This document shows, piece by piece, positions 22,952 through 34,699 of a stretch of DNA of 64,000 bases. The DNA is from Carallia brachiata. Taxonomy: Eukaryota > Streptophyta > Magnoliopsida > Malpighiales > Rhizophoraceae. How positions within the stretch are numbered: position 1 is the first letter of the stretch; the number at the start of each line of letters is the position of its first letter. Position numbers and translations under genes: made by a program. The DNA lies in assembly GCA_021464245.1 (NCBI GenBank), contig JADCRB010000001.1:2896829-2960828 (forward strand), written 5' to 3'. The notes beneath the pieces are model-generated. The model was not told the origin of the DNA. It worked only from the letters and a program-made list of their open reading frames with translations, and did no database searches.

Positions 22952-23680
22952 TAAGGGGGTGTTTAAATTAATTTTTAAAATAATACATTTATATTTCATT
23001 TTTAAAAAATAGAGGGACGAATATTTAATTAATTTTTTTGAACTGCTGTTTGATTCTACTTATTTTCTTATATGACATTCTAAAAGTAACTGATTGAAAA
23101 ATAGTTTAAAATTATTTTTTACTGTTTTTTGAATTACTTTTCAATTTTTAATATCAATAATAATTTATATAAACTAAAATACCCTTAGATAATATTTATA
23201 TAAATTTATAATTTTTTTACTTACCACTTAAATATGATTAGTTAGTAGTTATTAAACTTGATTAATATTTATATAAATGTAACATTTTTATTTTTTAATA
23301 ATTCGTAAATATTTTTTACTTCAAATTTTTATTAATATTGATATTTAAAAAATATTTCAAACATTATATTTTTTATTATCCAATAAATATTAATATTTTT
23401 TAAAAAAATAAAAATTAAATGAAAAAATTCTTAATATTATTTATAAAATATTTATTTTAAAAATAAAAATATAAAATATAAAGATAATTTTATTAATATA
23501 ATATATTAATATAAATTAAATGTTGAAATCAGTCATTTAGTTATTTAACAGTAATAATAAATATAAAGTTAACTAAATACTTCATTAATTTTTTTAATAA
23601 TCAACAAATAACAAATCAACAATCATTAATAATAATTAATAATAATATTAAATAAGTAAGTCAAATAAACCCTCAAATTT
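22917..23680. mobile_element. AT microsatellite followed by a hAT-like MITE in the HIPP copy 2 promoter
   Basis: (AT)n covers about 22917-22948. From 22955 'gggggtgtttaaatt' to about 23675 'aaataaaccctc' the termini are inverted (GGGTGTTT / AAATAAACCC), with an A/T-only interior. The other two HIPP promoters have no such insert at this point. Confidence 0.5.
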
Positions 23681-23838
23681 ACGAATACTGCTTTATATTG
23701 CACAAAGTGTGTCCTTATAATTGGTCTCTGCCCTCTTAGCAACTCTGCTTCTCTCATAATTCCACGTTTCGAGCATCCCCCGCTCTACTCCTGTTCTATC
23801 ATTCCCAGGGTCATCAAGATCCTTCTATATTCACAACA

Positions 23839-25101
23839 ATGGCAGAGAAGGTATGTGGATCCTATTAATGCTCTCTCTCTCTTTATCACTTGGCAAACTC
23901 TTGTCTTTTCCTTCCTCTTTCTGTGGTGGGTTTTTTTTTCTGTTTGCTTTTTCCACAGATCTTGTTTTGTTTGTACTTTTGGGAACCTCCGCTTCCATTT
24001 CATCTGTGTCAACTGTCAGTACCATGTTTCAGTTATAATTCTTTCTTGTCTGCAATTCCCAAAAGAAAATTCTTTGTTTCTTTGTGATCAGTGAGACAAA
24101 GTTTATAATTTTCTCTGCATCAATTTTTTTTCTTTTTTGGGTTTATAAAAGTAGTAAGTTGCTTTGTGTATGAACTTACACAATGTTACAGGTTACAACG
24201 ATGGTTATTAGAGTTGACCTCGGTTGTGAGAAATGCCGCAAGAAGATCAAGAAAGTGCTGTGCAAAATCCCTCGTGAGTAATCTTCTGTCATTACCCAAT
24301 TTTTTATGGAAATTCAAGGATAGTGACTGAGTTTGTTTCTTGGAATTTTGGTGTTTTTTATGAACAAGAGAGATTCAGAACCAGGTATACGATGAGAAGT
24401 CAAACAAAGTGATCATCACTGTGGTCTGTTGCTGTCCGGAGAAGGTGAAGGACAAGATTTGCTGCAAAGCCGGTGATATAATTCTGGGCATCGATATCAT
24501 AGAACCTCCAAAGCCACCGCCACCAAAAGCACCTGAAAAGCCTAAAGAACCTGAAAAACCCAAAGAACCTGAGAAGCCTCCTAAGCAGCCTGAGAAGCCT
24601 AAGCAGCCTGAGAAACCCAAAGAGAATGGAAAGAACGGGAAACCTAAACCAGAACCAGAGAAGCCTAAGCCTCCACCTACAGACAAGCCTACGGTTATAG
24701 TTGTTGAACCCCCCAAACCGGACCCAAAACCACCTCCGCCGAAGCCTGCTGAACCGGCCCCTAAACCACCTCCGTCAAAGCCTGCTGAACCGGCCCCTAA
24801 ACCGCCTGAACCGGCTCCTAAGCCGCCACCTCCATCACATCCTAAACCTCCTGAACCGGCCCCGGGGTTCCCACCGCCGGCCTTCCCACAGCCAGTGCCT
24901 TGTTGTAGGGAATGCTGTGAAGGTTATGGGTGGGGCCCATGTTACCGGGACCATTGCATGCCACCGCCATGTTATGATCCATGTTATGGAAGGCCAGTTT
25001 ATGATAGCTGGGGCGGCGGCGGCTGCAGAAGGATTTATGTGAGCAGATGTTCTGATTATGTGTCTGAAGAAAATCCCAACGCAGCATGCATAATCATGTG
25101 A
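23839..25101 (+). CDS. HIPP copy 2: full-length form with expanded proline-rich region and CIIM prenylation box
   Basis: Exons 23839-23850, 24192-24273 and 24371-25101 give 274 residues; introns are GTATGT...TACAG and GTGAGT...AAGAG. HMA domain residues 8-75 carry C16-x2-C19. Residues 79-208 are a long low-complexity stretch of PEKPKEPEKP- and PAPKPPP-type repeats, about four times longer than in copies 1 and 3. The Cys/Tyr-rich tail (209-274) ends CIIM, a standard CaaX box for farnesylation (X = Met). The family combines metal binding with membrane attachment; the rice relative Pi21 has the same HMA-plus-proline layout and acts as a negative regulator of blast resistance (known for that gene, not shown here). 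This copy keeps the presumed ancestral 3' end, against which copies 1 and 3 have a 4-bp deletion. It is probably functional. Confidence 0.9.
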
Positions 25102-25245
25102 AATGATCCATGGTCATCAATATCATACAATGTCATGATCTAATTGCCTAGTTGGTTGGAATTTTGAGTCACTTATTTCGGGGATGCACATTGGGAGGAT
25201 CATATTTTCATTCTATAGAATATAGATACAGCGGCTTCATGTGAC

Positions 25246-25251
25246 AATAAA
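25246..25251 (+). terminator. Probable polyadenylation signal of HIPP copy 2
   Basis: AATAAA in 'gtgacaataaaagattaata', identical in context to those after copies 1 and 3. Confidence 0.5.
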
Positions 25252-25309
25252 AGATTAATAAATAAGTTTGGTGAAGTGGGAATCGGTGGACAAGCATTTG
25301 TGCTTTTTA

Positions 25310-26785
25310 AAGGAATCCAAAAGTTGTTACCAAATTTTTAGGTAATAAAAATTTTCCATTAGTCATTGCTTTTCTGTGGTCATGGTGCATCTCTTTTTCC
25401 TTGCCTTTCCCTGTTGACATTGTTTTTCTAATGGAATCATCATCTATGAGAAAGATGGGGACTTTTTGGAACACAAGAAATGGAAAAGATGGGGACTTGT
25501 GCTGTGACTCTTGTCTAATTACCCTTTTTTCTTTAGGATGCATATAGACTTCGGACACCCAAATGAACCTAGTATGCTTCTTTTTTTTTTTTTCCTTTTG
25601 ATTTACAATTGAGGCAAAACTATCAAAAAATTAAAACAAAATAACTAAATTTTGAATACATGATTAACAGATTTTAAAATAGTATTTTAATTATTATGAA
25701 CATAATTTGTTCCTTAAAATATTATATGTGTCTAAGGCAAGAACTAAGAAAAATATAAATGGCAACACATAAGTAGACGTATATTGGACACACAATAATT
25801 TAAATTATTGGATTATAAAAAATATATTAAATTTAAAAAAAAATAAATTGTTAAATATCATTAGATAATTGTATTTATTATACATATTTTACTAAACCTA
25901 TTCACATAAGTAAACTATAATAAATTAACAACAATATAAATTAGATCTAGCCATCCGTTTTGCACATTTTTCTATATTTACGAAAACAAATCCTTTCCCC
26001 TTAAAAGAAGAAAAATATAAAACAGATTTATCACGTTGTACTCGTTTTATTTACATTTTGGAAGCTTGATCTGATTTGAAGTTAGTAACGATCATAACTT
26101 ACAGCAATCTTGGTTGTAGAATTCTCAGTGGTTAGAAATTTGCCTTTGATCTTGCTACATCCCATAAAACAAAATGCGGATGGAGATGCAACACAGTATT
26201 ATCAAATCAAACAATATACACATCGAAACAAGCTGTACCGCTCAAAAAAGAAATTACGTACAAGATATCATAATTGGTCGAGTCATTTTCATCAATGACA
26301 TGTGTACATCTTTAGCTGGATATACATGGCGTCATAAGATGGGAAATTGCATTTGTCTACGTAATCCAGCCAAAATAGAAGCCCGAGGCATAATTTATAT
26401 ATATTGTTTGAAAGATTTTTAAAAGAATTAAAATAAAATTATTAAAATTCAAATAAAAAATTAAAAAATTTTGATAAAAGTATTAATCACATGAGAATCA
26501 TCCGTCAAGTTACACAATAAAGTGACGAAAAATCCTTATGATCGACTTGTAATAAAATTAATAATAAAAAAATTAAAAATAAAATTACATAAATATATTT
26601 AATATTAAAAAGTTTCATACTTCAAAAGTAAGTCTCTTGAAAAAACTAAAATAAACCCTTTCTCTTGGCTCCCGTATGGCCGTATAATAGAGCCCTCAAG
26701 CTAATGAGACTAGAAGGTTCTGATCATTTGTCAATTACCGTACGATTCAGCGGATTGACTTAGTTGAAGCAATGAAGGAAGAACA
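25310..26785. other. Intergenic, no gene seen
   Basis: Mixed A/T-rich DNA. Short open frames at 25558-25307 (-) and 26110-26422 (+) lack any recognisable family or codon pattern, so they are not called. Confidence 0.5.
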
Positions 26786-26789
26786 TGAT

Positions 26790-27415
26790 TAGACTAGTTG
26801 GTTCAACTGAAAAAATAAGAATCAATTTGAGATTCGGTGCGGTTTAAGTTTTAAAATGAAATTCGGATGGAACTGAAAAAAATCGGTCAAAAATCAGAAA
26901 AATTGATCAAAAATTAAGAAAATCGGCAAAAAATCGGACCGATTGAACCGGTTCAATTCAAATCAAAAAATTTTAAATTATAATTTAACCTAAAATTTTA
27001 TCTAAATTATAATCAAGACTCTAATTTTAATTAAAAATTTTAATTTAGTCCTCAATTGATTAAAATTTTTAATTTAATCTTCAAAATTTAAAAATTAATA
27101 TTTAATCATTATTTATAAATATTATTTTTCAATTAATTTTTATAAATTATATTTTATTAAATATGCTAATTATAATATCCTTAATGTATATAAATATTAA
27201 TATAATTCTTAAAATATATTTTATTTTAAATATTTATTATCATTCTTATATAATATAATATTTTATATAATTATATAAGTTATATAAAAATTTAATTTTT
27301 ATATATTTGATATTAAATATCGGTTTTACTGATTTAACCGCAATTTTATCGGTTGAACTGGTTAAATCTTGAACCTCTCAATTTTTCAGTTCAATAACCG
27401 GTTCGATTCTGACAA
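26790..27415 (-). mobile_element. Element related to 19720-20207, opposite orientation
   Basis: Reverse-complemented, its right half matches the left half of the other element: 'accggttattgaactgaaaa', 'ttgagaggttcaag', 'aaaccgatatttaatat' and the following A/T core. It is longer than the other copy. No coding capacity; no clear target duplication found. Confidence 0.6.
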
Positions 27416-27545
27416 CTTTGAGTTGAAGTGATTAAAAATAATGACAGTCAACTATAAAATATAAGATTCAAGCCTATAATTTATCTATATAATTTTTTAC
27501 TCTGACTGTTATTTTAAAAATTCTAATGATAAAAAAAATGATGCG
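27415..27545 (+). mobile_element. SINE-like sequence, possible
   Basis: 'gagttgaagtgattaa' (A-box-like) and 'aagattcaagccta' (B-box-like) lie about 50 bases apart, followed by 'gataaaaaaaatg'. The pattern is weak and the ends undefined. Confidence 0.3.
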
Positions 27546-30500
27546 TCACACTTCTAACAACTTAATTATTAATTATTATTGTGTTAAAAAAAAGTTAGCA
27601 AGAAAGTCGCTTGGTAGACGCAATCGATGAGTTCCAGAAAATTTTGAGCATGGGGCATCTGGCTGCCATTATTTCACATGATAAACTAATCAAGAAACTC
27701 ACACTAACGGATCGACGCACTCAACCACCGCTTATCTTTGAAGGAACCTTGCCGACACTCGTACCAACCAAATGCTTTAATAATTAGTTAGGTCCTTCTT
27801 TTCATAACTCATGTCATGTATATAGACTTCTTGGGTTTTAAATTACATGATACGGATAATCCAAAATCTTCGTTAACTTAATTAAGATATTTATTACATT
27901 AATATAAAAAATGTATATATTTTGATGATTACATGATAAGGAGGCAACATATTTATAGAGCTTTTAGGCTTCGGCATCGTGTGGGCATGGAATCTTACCG
28001 TAGTTTTATATTGTTGTCCATTATGTGCTTGAAATAAGATAGCTTATATTCGGTCAAAAAAAAAAAAAGATAGCTTATATTCTTTTCACCAAATATTAAT
28101 TCTTTTCATAACTAGAGGACAAATACTAGTAGCCATTGTAACTATATTTGAGATGCTTCCCTCGAGGCCTCAACACACCAAAAAAAAAAAAAAAAAAAAA
28201 AAAAACTATATTTGAGATACTACTTACTAGAAACGAATAGAAAAAAGCTTCCGTGAACGCCCATCAAACAAAATTTGGGCAGGTCCAGACTTCGGCTGTT
28301 AAAACATAGACATTTTTTTTTCCACAATTTCACTAATAAACAAATATTTTATAAAGACAGTAAATAAAATTTATTGAACAATTTAACCTGTCATGATCAA
28401 ATCTTTGAGTTAAAACTTAAAAAAAAAAAGAAAAAAGAAAAAAAAACTACTTTAGAGTTTAGATGGGTACGCATCCGGGCTGGGGTCCCCTAAACCATGT
28501 CAATGTAGGGCCCAGTTCTATCCAAACTAGCGCAGCAAATGTCTAGATCATTCAAACAGCTGTCTGCTAGCCTTTCGGCCCTACGTGTTTAAGCTAGGAA
28601 GGTAAGCTAGGAAGGAAGGTGAATTTCTTGGATCTCTACTCAAAACCTTGATTGAACAAGGTGACTTCAAATTTTTGGCCGAATTAGCTTCCTTTTGGCA
28701 AGTGGAAATTTACATGAATTAATAATGCCAAATCAATGGCGAAGAACTCAAGCTCTCAGGAGCAGTCCGGGCTGCAGGGCAAAACTATTATTGGAGAGCA
28801 CACATGGATCCATGGAACATGATGCGCAGTTGCCTTTCATGAATGGAATCAATTAGAGGTCCAATGAATATTAGGTGGTAAAGTAACCGAAATGCCGAAG
28901 CCCGTAAGTAATTAAAGTCCATATTAGCCAGTGTAATAATTTTTTTGTGGATTTAAATGTTGTCATACTCGAGTTTTTACAGGTATAAGAGTGTTTAACT
29001 AAATTTATTTTTAAATTTAATTTAGTAGATGAGTTTATTGTCTTATTTAAATGAGTGAAATCATTTTAATTAACTTACTCACAACTAATATTTTATTATT
29101 TTTCTTTCTTTCCATTCGATGTGGGTATATTTTCCAACAGACAGGTCAGAGGTTTTAAACTGAACTGCTTCTCAATGTGGTTACGACCAAAGCATATAAT
29201 GAAGTTTTGCCTTTTTTCCCCAACTGTCTATTTGTTCCTGACAAGGTGCACCTTGGGCCATCGCATGCTTCGGATTTGTTCTCTTTCTTGAGTCGTTCGG
29301 TTTGAATGTACTTTTTGTATTTGACATGGGTTTGACAGCTCATTAGCAAAGATTGTCAGCCCATTAATCTTGGAGTTCTTGACATTAGGCATAAATCAAA
29401 ATTCTCTTGGAGGACCAACAATAACTAAGATAATTAAAAATAATAATTTTTAATTAAGAAATTTACAGTTTGTTTGTCTTGTAAAGAAAATTATGAAACG
29501 AATAGGTTGAAAAAGAAAGAGCCTTTGAAGTCTAACTTTCTTCTATTTGATTATAAATGAAAAAGTTGGGAATATGAAAAGCATGAGAAAATACTATGTG
29601 GAGCCTAATTGTTTCTTTTCTCACTAAATTAGTGAGAGAAAAGCGTGGGAAAGTGTAGCTGTAATAGCACAATTACCAAATTGTTCTTATTTTTGTTTAA
29701 TGAAAATAATTATAGCCACAAGAAAGCGTAAATTAATGATAACTTAGTTATTTAATATTCATTATATTTTTATTTCTTTCTTTTTCTTATTCTATTCAAA
29801 TAACAAATTTATTTTCTTGTCTTTTTTTTTCACTGAATTCTAATATATCTAAATAATTATCAATAAAATCCTTTTATTTCCTATTCATTTTTTTTATCGT
29901 CACTTTTTTTTTGTCACTTTCTTTCTCTACCCACGACAAAAATCCAAACATACGCTGAGTGTTTAATTTTAATTCTTTTTTTCATCTATATCTCCCAATC
30001 TCTGTTGTACTAGTTTAAATGACAAAAAAAAAAAAAATCTTTATCCCCGTGGAGATACTTAGATTTTTTTTTAGCAGCTTTGAATTTTAATTAATAAAAA
30101 AAGTCATCAGATATAGAAATATGAAGACTTATTCTGATGAACCTTTAAATAGATTAAAAAAAATTTACTTATCACTACTAGGAGACATGATAATTTTTTT
30201 TATCTATTAAAAAATTTATTTAACTGTAATAATCATTAAATTACTAATTACACAATAATTAGGTAGTTATTTCATTCACAATAAATCATTATCCTTTTCT
30301 CAAAATTAATCCGAGATCTCGGAGATAAATGAATAATTTTTAACCACTGCAACTCCGGAAGAGATGTCCCCGAGGGACGGACAGCAACAAATTTTGATTG
30401 GCTAGAACAAGCGAAGATCTTCCGTCCATTGATAATGGTGAAATGAACAATCAAATTTACATCAGAATTTACTGAGTTGTCATCTTCAAATTTAGCTCTT
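27546..30500. other. Long gene-free stretch with repeats
   Basis: No gene is seen. It contains an A-run at 28182-28204 and a probable MITE-like region 29460-29960. A short minus-strand open frame (29349-29155) shows no recognisable domain. Confidence 0.45.
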
Positions 30501-30521
30501 GGAAATTTCTGTGACTGACAG

Positions 30522-30671
30522 CTTCATGAAATTATCGGCGAGCGTCCTATAACTGCAGTTCTTGTCTTAAAAAAAGATGACATGTCTGCATATATTCGTC
30601 TGCAAATTGAAACAATGCCGAACCACGGTTATGTTGAACGTGCATACGTGTTTCTATCTAACCTTAAATGA
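30522..30671 (+). pseudogene. Coding-like fragment of unknown protein
   Basis: An open stretch of about 49 codons ending in TAA reads with normal protein-like composition, including KKDDMSAYIRLQIETMPNHG. It has no ATG at its start and no recognised family. It could be an exon relic belonging to the broken gene that resumes at 32086, or an unrelated fragment. Function unknown. Confidence 0.25.
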
Positions 30672-30959
30672 TCTTGCTTTCAATCCCTCGGATAGGAATT
30701 GATACGTTATCTTGAATTTTGCAGGGTACCCAGAAACGGAAACAGATGTGATTTTGCATCATCTTTTGATGGCTAATGATGATTCTAGTTGGTCTTTGAT
30801 CAGCTTTTGATACGTTGTTATGCTTTTGTGCCTTCTTGTCCTTCACCTCCTTCCGGGTGCGGGGTGGATCTCATGCCGTTGCCCGTGTCACTGACATGCC
30901 GATTGCTTTTAATAAAGCCATTGAGAGGATAAAATTTTGCTAATTGACTAATGGCAATG

Positions 30960-31991
30960 TGTTGGAGTTGCAAGTGATAGTCTCAAGCTAATGCAAAAAC
31001 TCCCACATGGATAAGAAGTGTATGGAGTAAGAATTATATAAATGAAGTTAAAAGACTCATTTTCAAATCAATTGGTTTTAGTGTGTAGTGGTATTAGTGG
31101 TTCATTTATTTATTATTTGTTCTCGCTCCTACCCTCCTGTGATCGCTCTCCGTATTAAACCTGAACCTGCGTATCGAAAGGAGTTACGCCGTTGAAATTG
31201 AACATGATATCAAAAAATGATCTTAAGGGACCTATGAATTATCAAAGGAGTTACACCTTCAATTAAAAGTCAAAAAAGGAAGTCAATTAAAAGTCAAAAA
31301 AGGAAGCCCATAAAAAAGCCTCATATGGGGTAAGGCCCAAAGTGAAGCCCAACAAAAGGAATAAAATCTCAATGAAAGTCTCAAATGGAGGCCCAAAAAG
31401 AAGAGTCCAAACACATTATAAAAGGAACAAAAATATATAAGCCCAGAGACTAGACAGCTCAATGGTAAGACGGTCATCAAAAAAACCATGCGGTTAAGGA
31501 GCCTGTGAATTATTAAAGGAAAAGAAGTAGCCCATCAAGCATGGATTCTCAATAGAATGTCCATCAAGCATGAATTCTCAATGGTAAGGCCCAAAGTGAA
31601 GCCCAACAAAAGAAATAAAATCTCAATGAAAGCCTCAAATGGAGGCCCAACAAGAAGAGTCCAAGCACATTATAAAAGGAACAAAAATACATAAGCCCAG
31701 AGATGGAGGCCCAACAAGAAGAGTCCAAGCACATTATAAAAGGAACAAAAATACATAAACCTAAAGGCTAGACAGCTCAATGGTAAGGCGGTCCATCAAA
31801 GAGACCAGGCGGCTAAGAGGTAAAAATGTAATGGTTCCAGCTAATTGTCCACTAAGCCAATTGGTTTTAGTGTGAAGTGGTGTTAGTGGTTCATTTGTTT
31901 GTTGTTTATTCTCGCTTCTACTCTCCTATGATCGCTCTCCGTATTGGGTCCGACCTCGCGTGCGTCTGCATCTGCAAATTATTATTCAACA
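30960..31991 (+). mobile_element. Small non-coding LTR retrotransposon (copia/TRIM-like) with 5-bp target duplication
   Basis: It starts TGTTGGAGTTGC and ends TTCAACA, flanked by perfect CAATG copies (30955-30959 and 31992-31996). The left LTR is 30960-31204 (TG...CA), followed at 31205 by 'tgatatcaaaaaatg', a worn relative of the initiator-Met primer site TGGTATCAGA. The right LTR is shortened (about 31830-31991) and shares 'caattggttttagtgtgRagtgg' and 'gatcgctctccgtatt' with the left one. The interior has no gag or pol but carries direct repeats. It inserted just before the surviving TPK exon. Confidence 0.75.
31330..31795 (+). repeat. Three direct repeats inside the LTR element
   Basis: Units at about 31330-31470, 31583-31702 and 31703-31792 share 'atggaggcccaaMaagaaga', 'cacattataaaaggaacaaa' and 'gacagctcaatggtaag'. 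The last two are adjacent in tandem. Confidence 0.75.
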
Positions 31992-32085
31992 CAATGCTCA
32001 TGTAGAAGATATGAGATACCCAGAACAAAGTGGCATCCAACATATTCCATGGCTTGAATAATTATTTGGGAAACAAAAGTTACAG

Positions 32086-33118
32086 GTCAAGCAAGTGGTA
32101 ATTATGTTGGCTGTTTATCTAGGAGTAGGCACTCTTTCGTTTTTCTTTTTCGTGCATCAGATTAAGGGCAAGAAAATAAATGGGGTTCTTCATGCCATTT
32201 ACTTATGTGTTGTGACAATGACAACTGTTGGATACGGGGACCTTGTGCCCCACAGCACCTTTACAGAGATAATTGCTTGCATTTTTGCCCTCATTGCTTA
32301 TGATAATTGATAATGAGTTTTTGAACGAATGTGATTTTCGTTTGTTTGCAGATGGATTCTGCATATTACAGGTGGATTCTTATTGTTTTTCTATTTTCCT
32401 AGTGGATTCTTGAGTTGTTCATCACTTTCATAAGCTGTCCTAAATCACATACACATGCATGAAAAAATTGGTTCAACTTAGATTCTTAAGGAGGTTGAAA
32501 CCCATAAAATCAGATACAAGTTTCTGCTCGTAGCAATTCTTTTGACAGTGCTTGTGACTGCTGGAACGATTTTCTTATACGCTGTTGAAAATTTGGAACT
32601 TGTTGAGCCTTTTATTGTGTCTTTTCCATCATATCTACGTCAGGCTATGGCGATCAGAGCTTCTCAACTGGAAGGCCACATGTTTGCTGGTTTCTGGATA
32701 CTCAGCACAGCATTTGCTTAGCTCAATTCTTTCTATACCCGAATTATGTACTGAGAAGAGGCAGAAATTGCTTGTTAGAAGTGTTCTAACACACGAGATG
32801 ACATCCTCAGATTTTGAGGCGGCAGATTTTGATCATGATAAAATTGTCACTTAAGGGATCCAAAATGTTTTTGTACATTATCTTTTTCTTTTGTTGCATT
32901 CTTGCTTCAAGTATGATTTTTACCTTATTATGGGATTTCGTATTTCCCATGAATGCTTCTTCTTTCTCTTGTTGACTAGTGCTGCAGAGTTCATTTTGTA
33001 TATGCTTAAAGAAATGGGGAAGATAGGCCAGGAAGATATTTCACTAGTGGAAAGATTCAAAAGGCTAGATGTTGATCATTCGGGAACGTTGGCAGAATCA
33101 GATCTACTGCTTTCTTGA
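32086..33118 (+). pseudogene. Two-pore potassium channel (TPK/KCO type) pseudogene
   Basis: After an acceptor-like TTACAG the frame opens with VKQVVIMLAVYL, a membrane helix and the first pore TMTTVGYGDLVP (about 32212-32250), then runs into stops at 32308. The segment linking the two pore units is lost. From 32486 the second unit reads ILKEVETHKIRYK...; a 1-bp loss near 32615 moves the second selectivity filter (STSGYGDQ) to another frame, and further shifts follow. A CLAQFFLY segment, a degenerate first EF hand (DFDHDKIVT) and, after an intron, a good second EF hand (DVDHSGTLAESD) end at 33118. TPK channels carry K+ across the vacuolar membrane under calcium control. The N-terminal exon is absent; an LTR element sits where it would join. 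It is clearly non-functional. Confidence 0.88.
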
Positions 33119-34370
33119 TCATCTTAAGCACAGAGCTAACTTTACACCAGTTCGGTAAAGTTAAACTCTCATCTTTTCATAGAATCAGTAAACTATAATA
33201 AACAAGATCTCCTTTTATATAGACGCTGCACACACCCTTGAATGTGATATAGATAAAGTTGAATTTGGACATCGAGTGTGCCATGTGGAACAGTTGTCAT
33301 CCAAAATTTTCCCAACATTAAAGGCTGAACTCTTTCACGGCACTGAGAAGTTGGCCTAATTTCTCATGCTGGTAAAGACGTAGTCTGATATTTTGTATTT
33401 CTCTTACAAATTTGAGCAGCTGAAACAATAATGTTCTAAAGCAATTACGTGTTATAAGGGCATATCTTCCAAATGGCCTACACTTATCGTCTGCTACTGG
33501 TAGAACACATATTCTTTGTTGAGTTTGCCAATAGTCATTTCCCTAAGGATGCAGCTTGTTAATTAGGATAATAACCCAATAGCCTAAAAATAACTTTTCA
33601 TTCAATTTGCATTTCTCTTTGAACGAACGATGATTTCCATGAATTTTAATGCGTGTTGAAACAGAGTGAACCAAGGGCAGGATTAGGGTGATACCAGCAC
33701 AGGATTTACTGAATTTATTCTACTAGCCAATGTTGCATCATTATTAATGTAGGTGGCAGATAATAGTTTGCAGAAGAGAGATTTAGGAACTGAAAAACCC
33801 AGGTATTTTGAGAGGTCAACAAAATTTTGTGGATGTATTTTGAAAAAGAAATTGCTACTTGCTCAAACAAACGATTTGCATTTAATCGTGACTGCTTGTT
33901 TTAGAAATGAATTCGACACAAAGTAAATGAAGCAGGAACATCGAATTCTTGTAGATTCACTTATTAGAGACAGAATCAGTACATGAGGAAATGGTCTGGC
34001 AGAGATGTCACATGCGCTAATTTCTAGTATGATAATGTCATGTAAGCATTTGGTTTGTCGAATTCCTTAATCTGTCTGATTCACGATGTAATGAGATTAT
34101 GATCCGGATCATCTTTTCTAGTTAATATCAGGTAAAATTATTGATGATAGAGTATTCAACCGAATCCTTTTCTACAGAGAAATATATCTATACCTGGATG
34201 TTGGATTATTATCCTTGGAATTTACTTCATTTGCTGTTTCACCAATTCTTCCACTGTTCGTTCAGATAGTGACAGAGAATAACATATAACTGAACGTTAA
34301 ACTGATATTATGTCTGAATGAATCCAGTTACAGAAGATGAAGACATGGGCCTGCCTTGTTTTCTCGTACT
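33119..34370. other. 3' flank of TPK relic and intergenic DNA
   Basis: No coding region is seen; composition resembles old 3' UTR and intergenic DNA. Confidence 0.5.
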
Positions 34371-34377
34371 TTTAAAG

Positions 34378-34646
34378 CTACTCAACAATTTCTGGTTTTC
34401 CTGAAACATAGTCAAGTAGCCCTTCACCTGCTCTCTCACCATGGGGATCGCTTGCAAACTGAGAAACACCACCAAAGGCTAAGATCAACACCAGGAACAC
34501 AGCAGTTGAGGCAAGCAGAGGCCAAAAGTAAGCAAGAATGTTGAGTAGCCTAGGAGCAGCATACAGCATTAAGGAAAGGAAAACAGAAGCAATGATTGCC
34601 ACGCAAAGTATTGTCTATATGGCAAAAGCCTTTCCCAGATCTTCAT
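34378..34646 (-). pseudogene. Small hydrophobic membrane protein gene with one frameshift
   Basis: From ATG 34646 the frame reads MKIWERLLPYRQYF. Near 34604 a single-base shift leads into VAIIASVFLSLMLYAAPRLL and continues to 34378, ending ...GLLDYVSGKPEIVE. The second part holds two predicted membrane helices around 'RLLNILAYFWPLL', then a short polar tail. In its own frame it lacks an ATG and is preceded by a stop. I do not know the family by name. A real frameshift makes it a pseudogene; a sequencing error would restore a small gene of about 89 residues. Confidence 0.45.
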
Positions 34647-34699
34647 GGTCTCTGGAATTTGTATTAGAGATGAGAAAAGTGGGGGAAGGAGAAAGAGGC

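Noticed and set aside
24375..24716. Gly/Phe-rich antisense frame in HIPP copy 2
   Set aside because: It is the complement of proline/lysine codons; a low-complexity shadow.
31436..31475. Possible tRNA gene at 'gacagctcaatggtaagacgg'
   Set aside because: Only an A-box-like string; no B box or cloverleaf at the right distance, and it recurs as part of an internal repeat.
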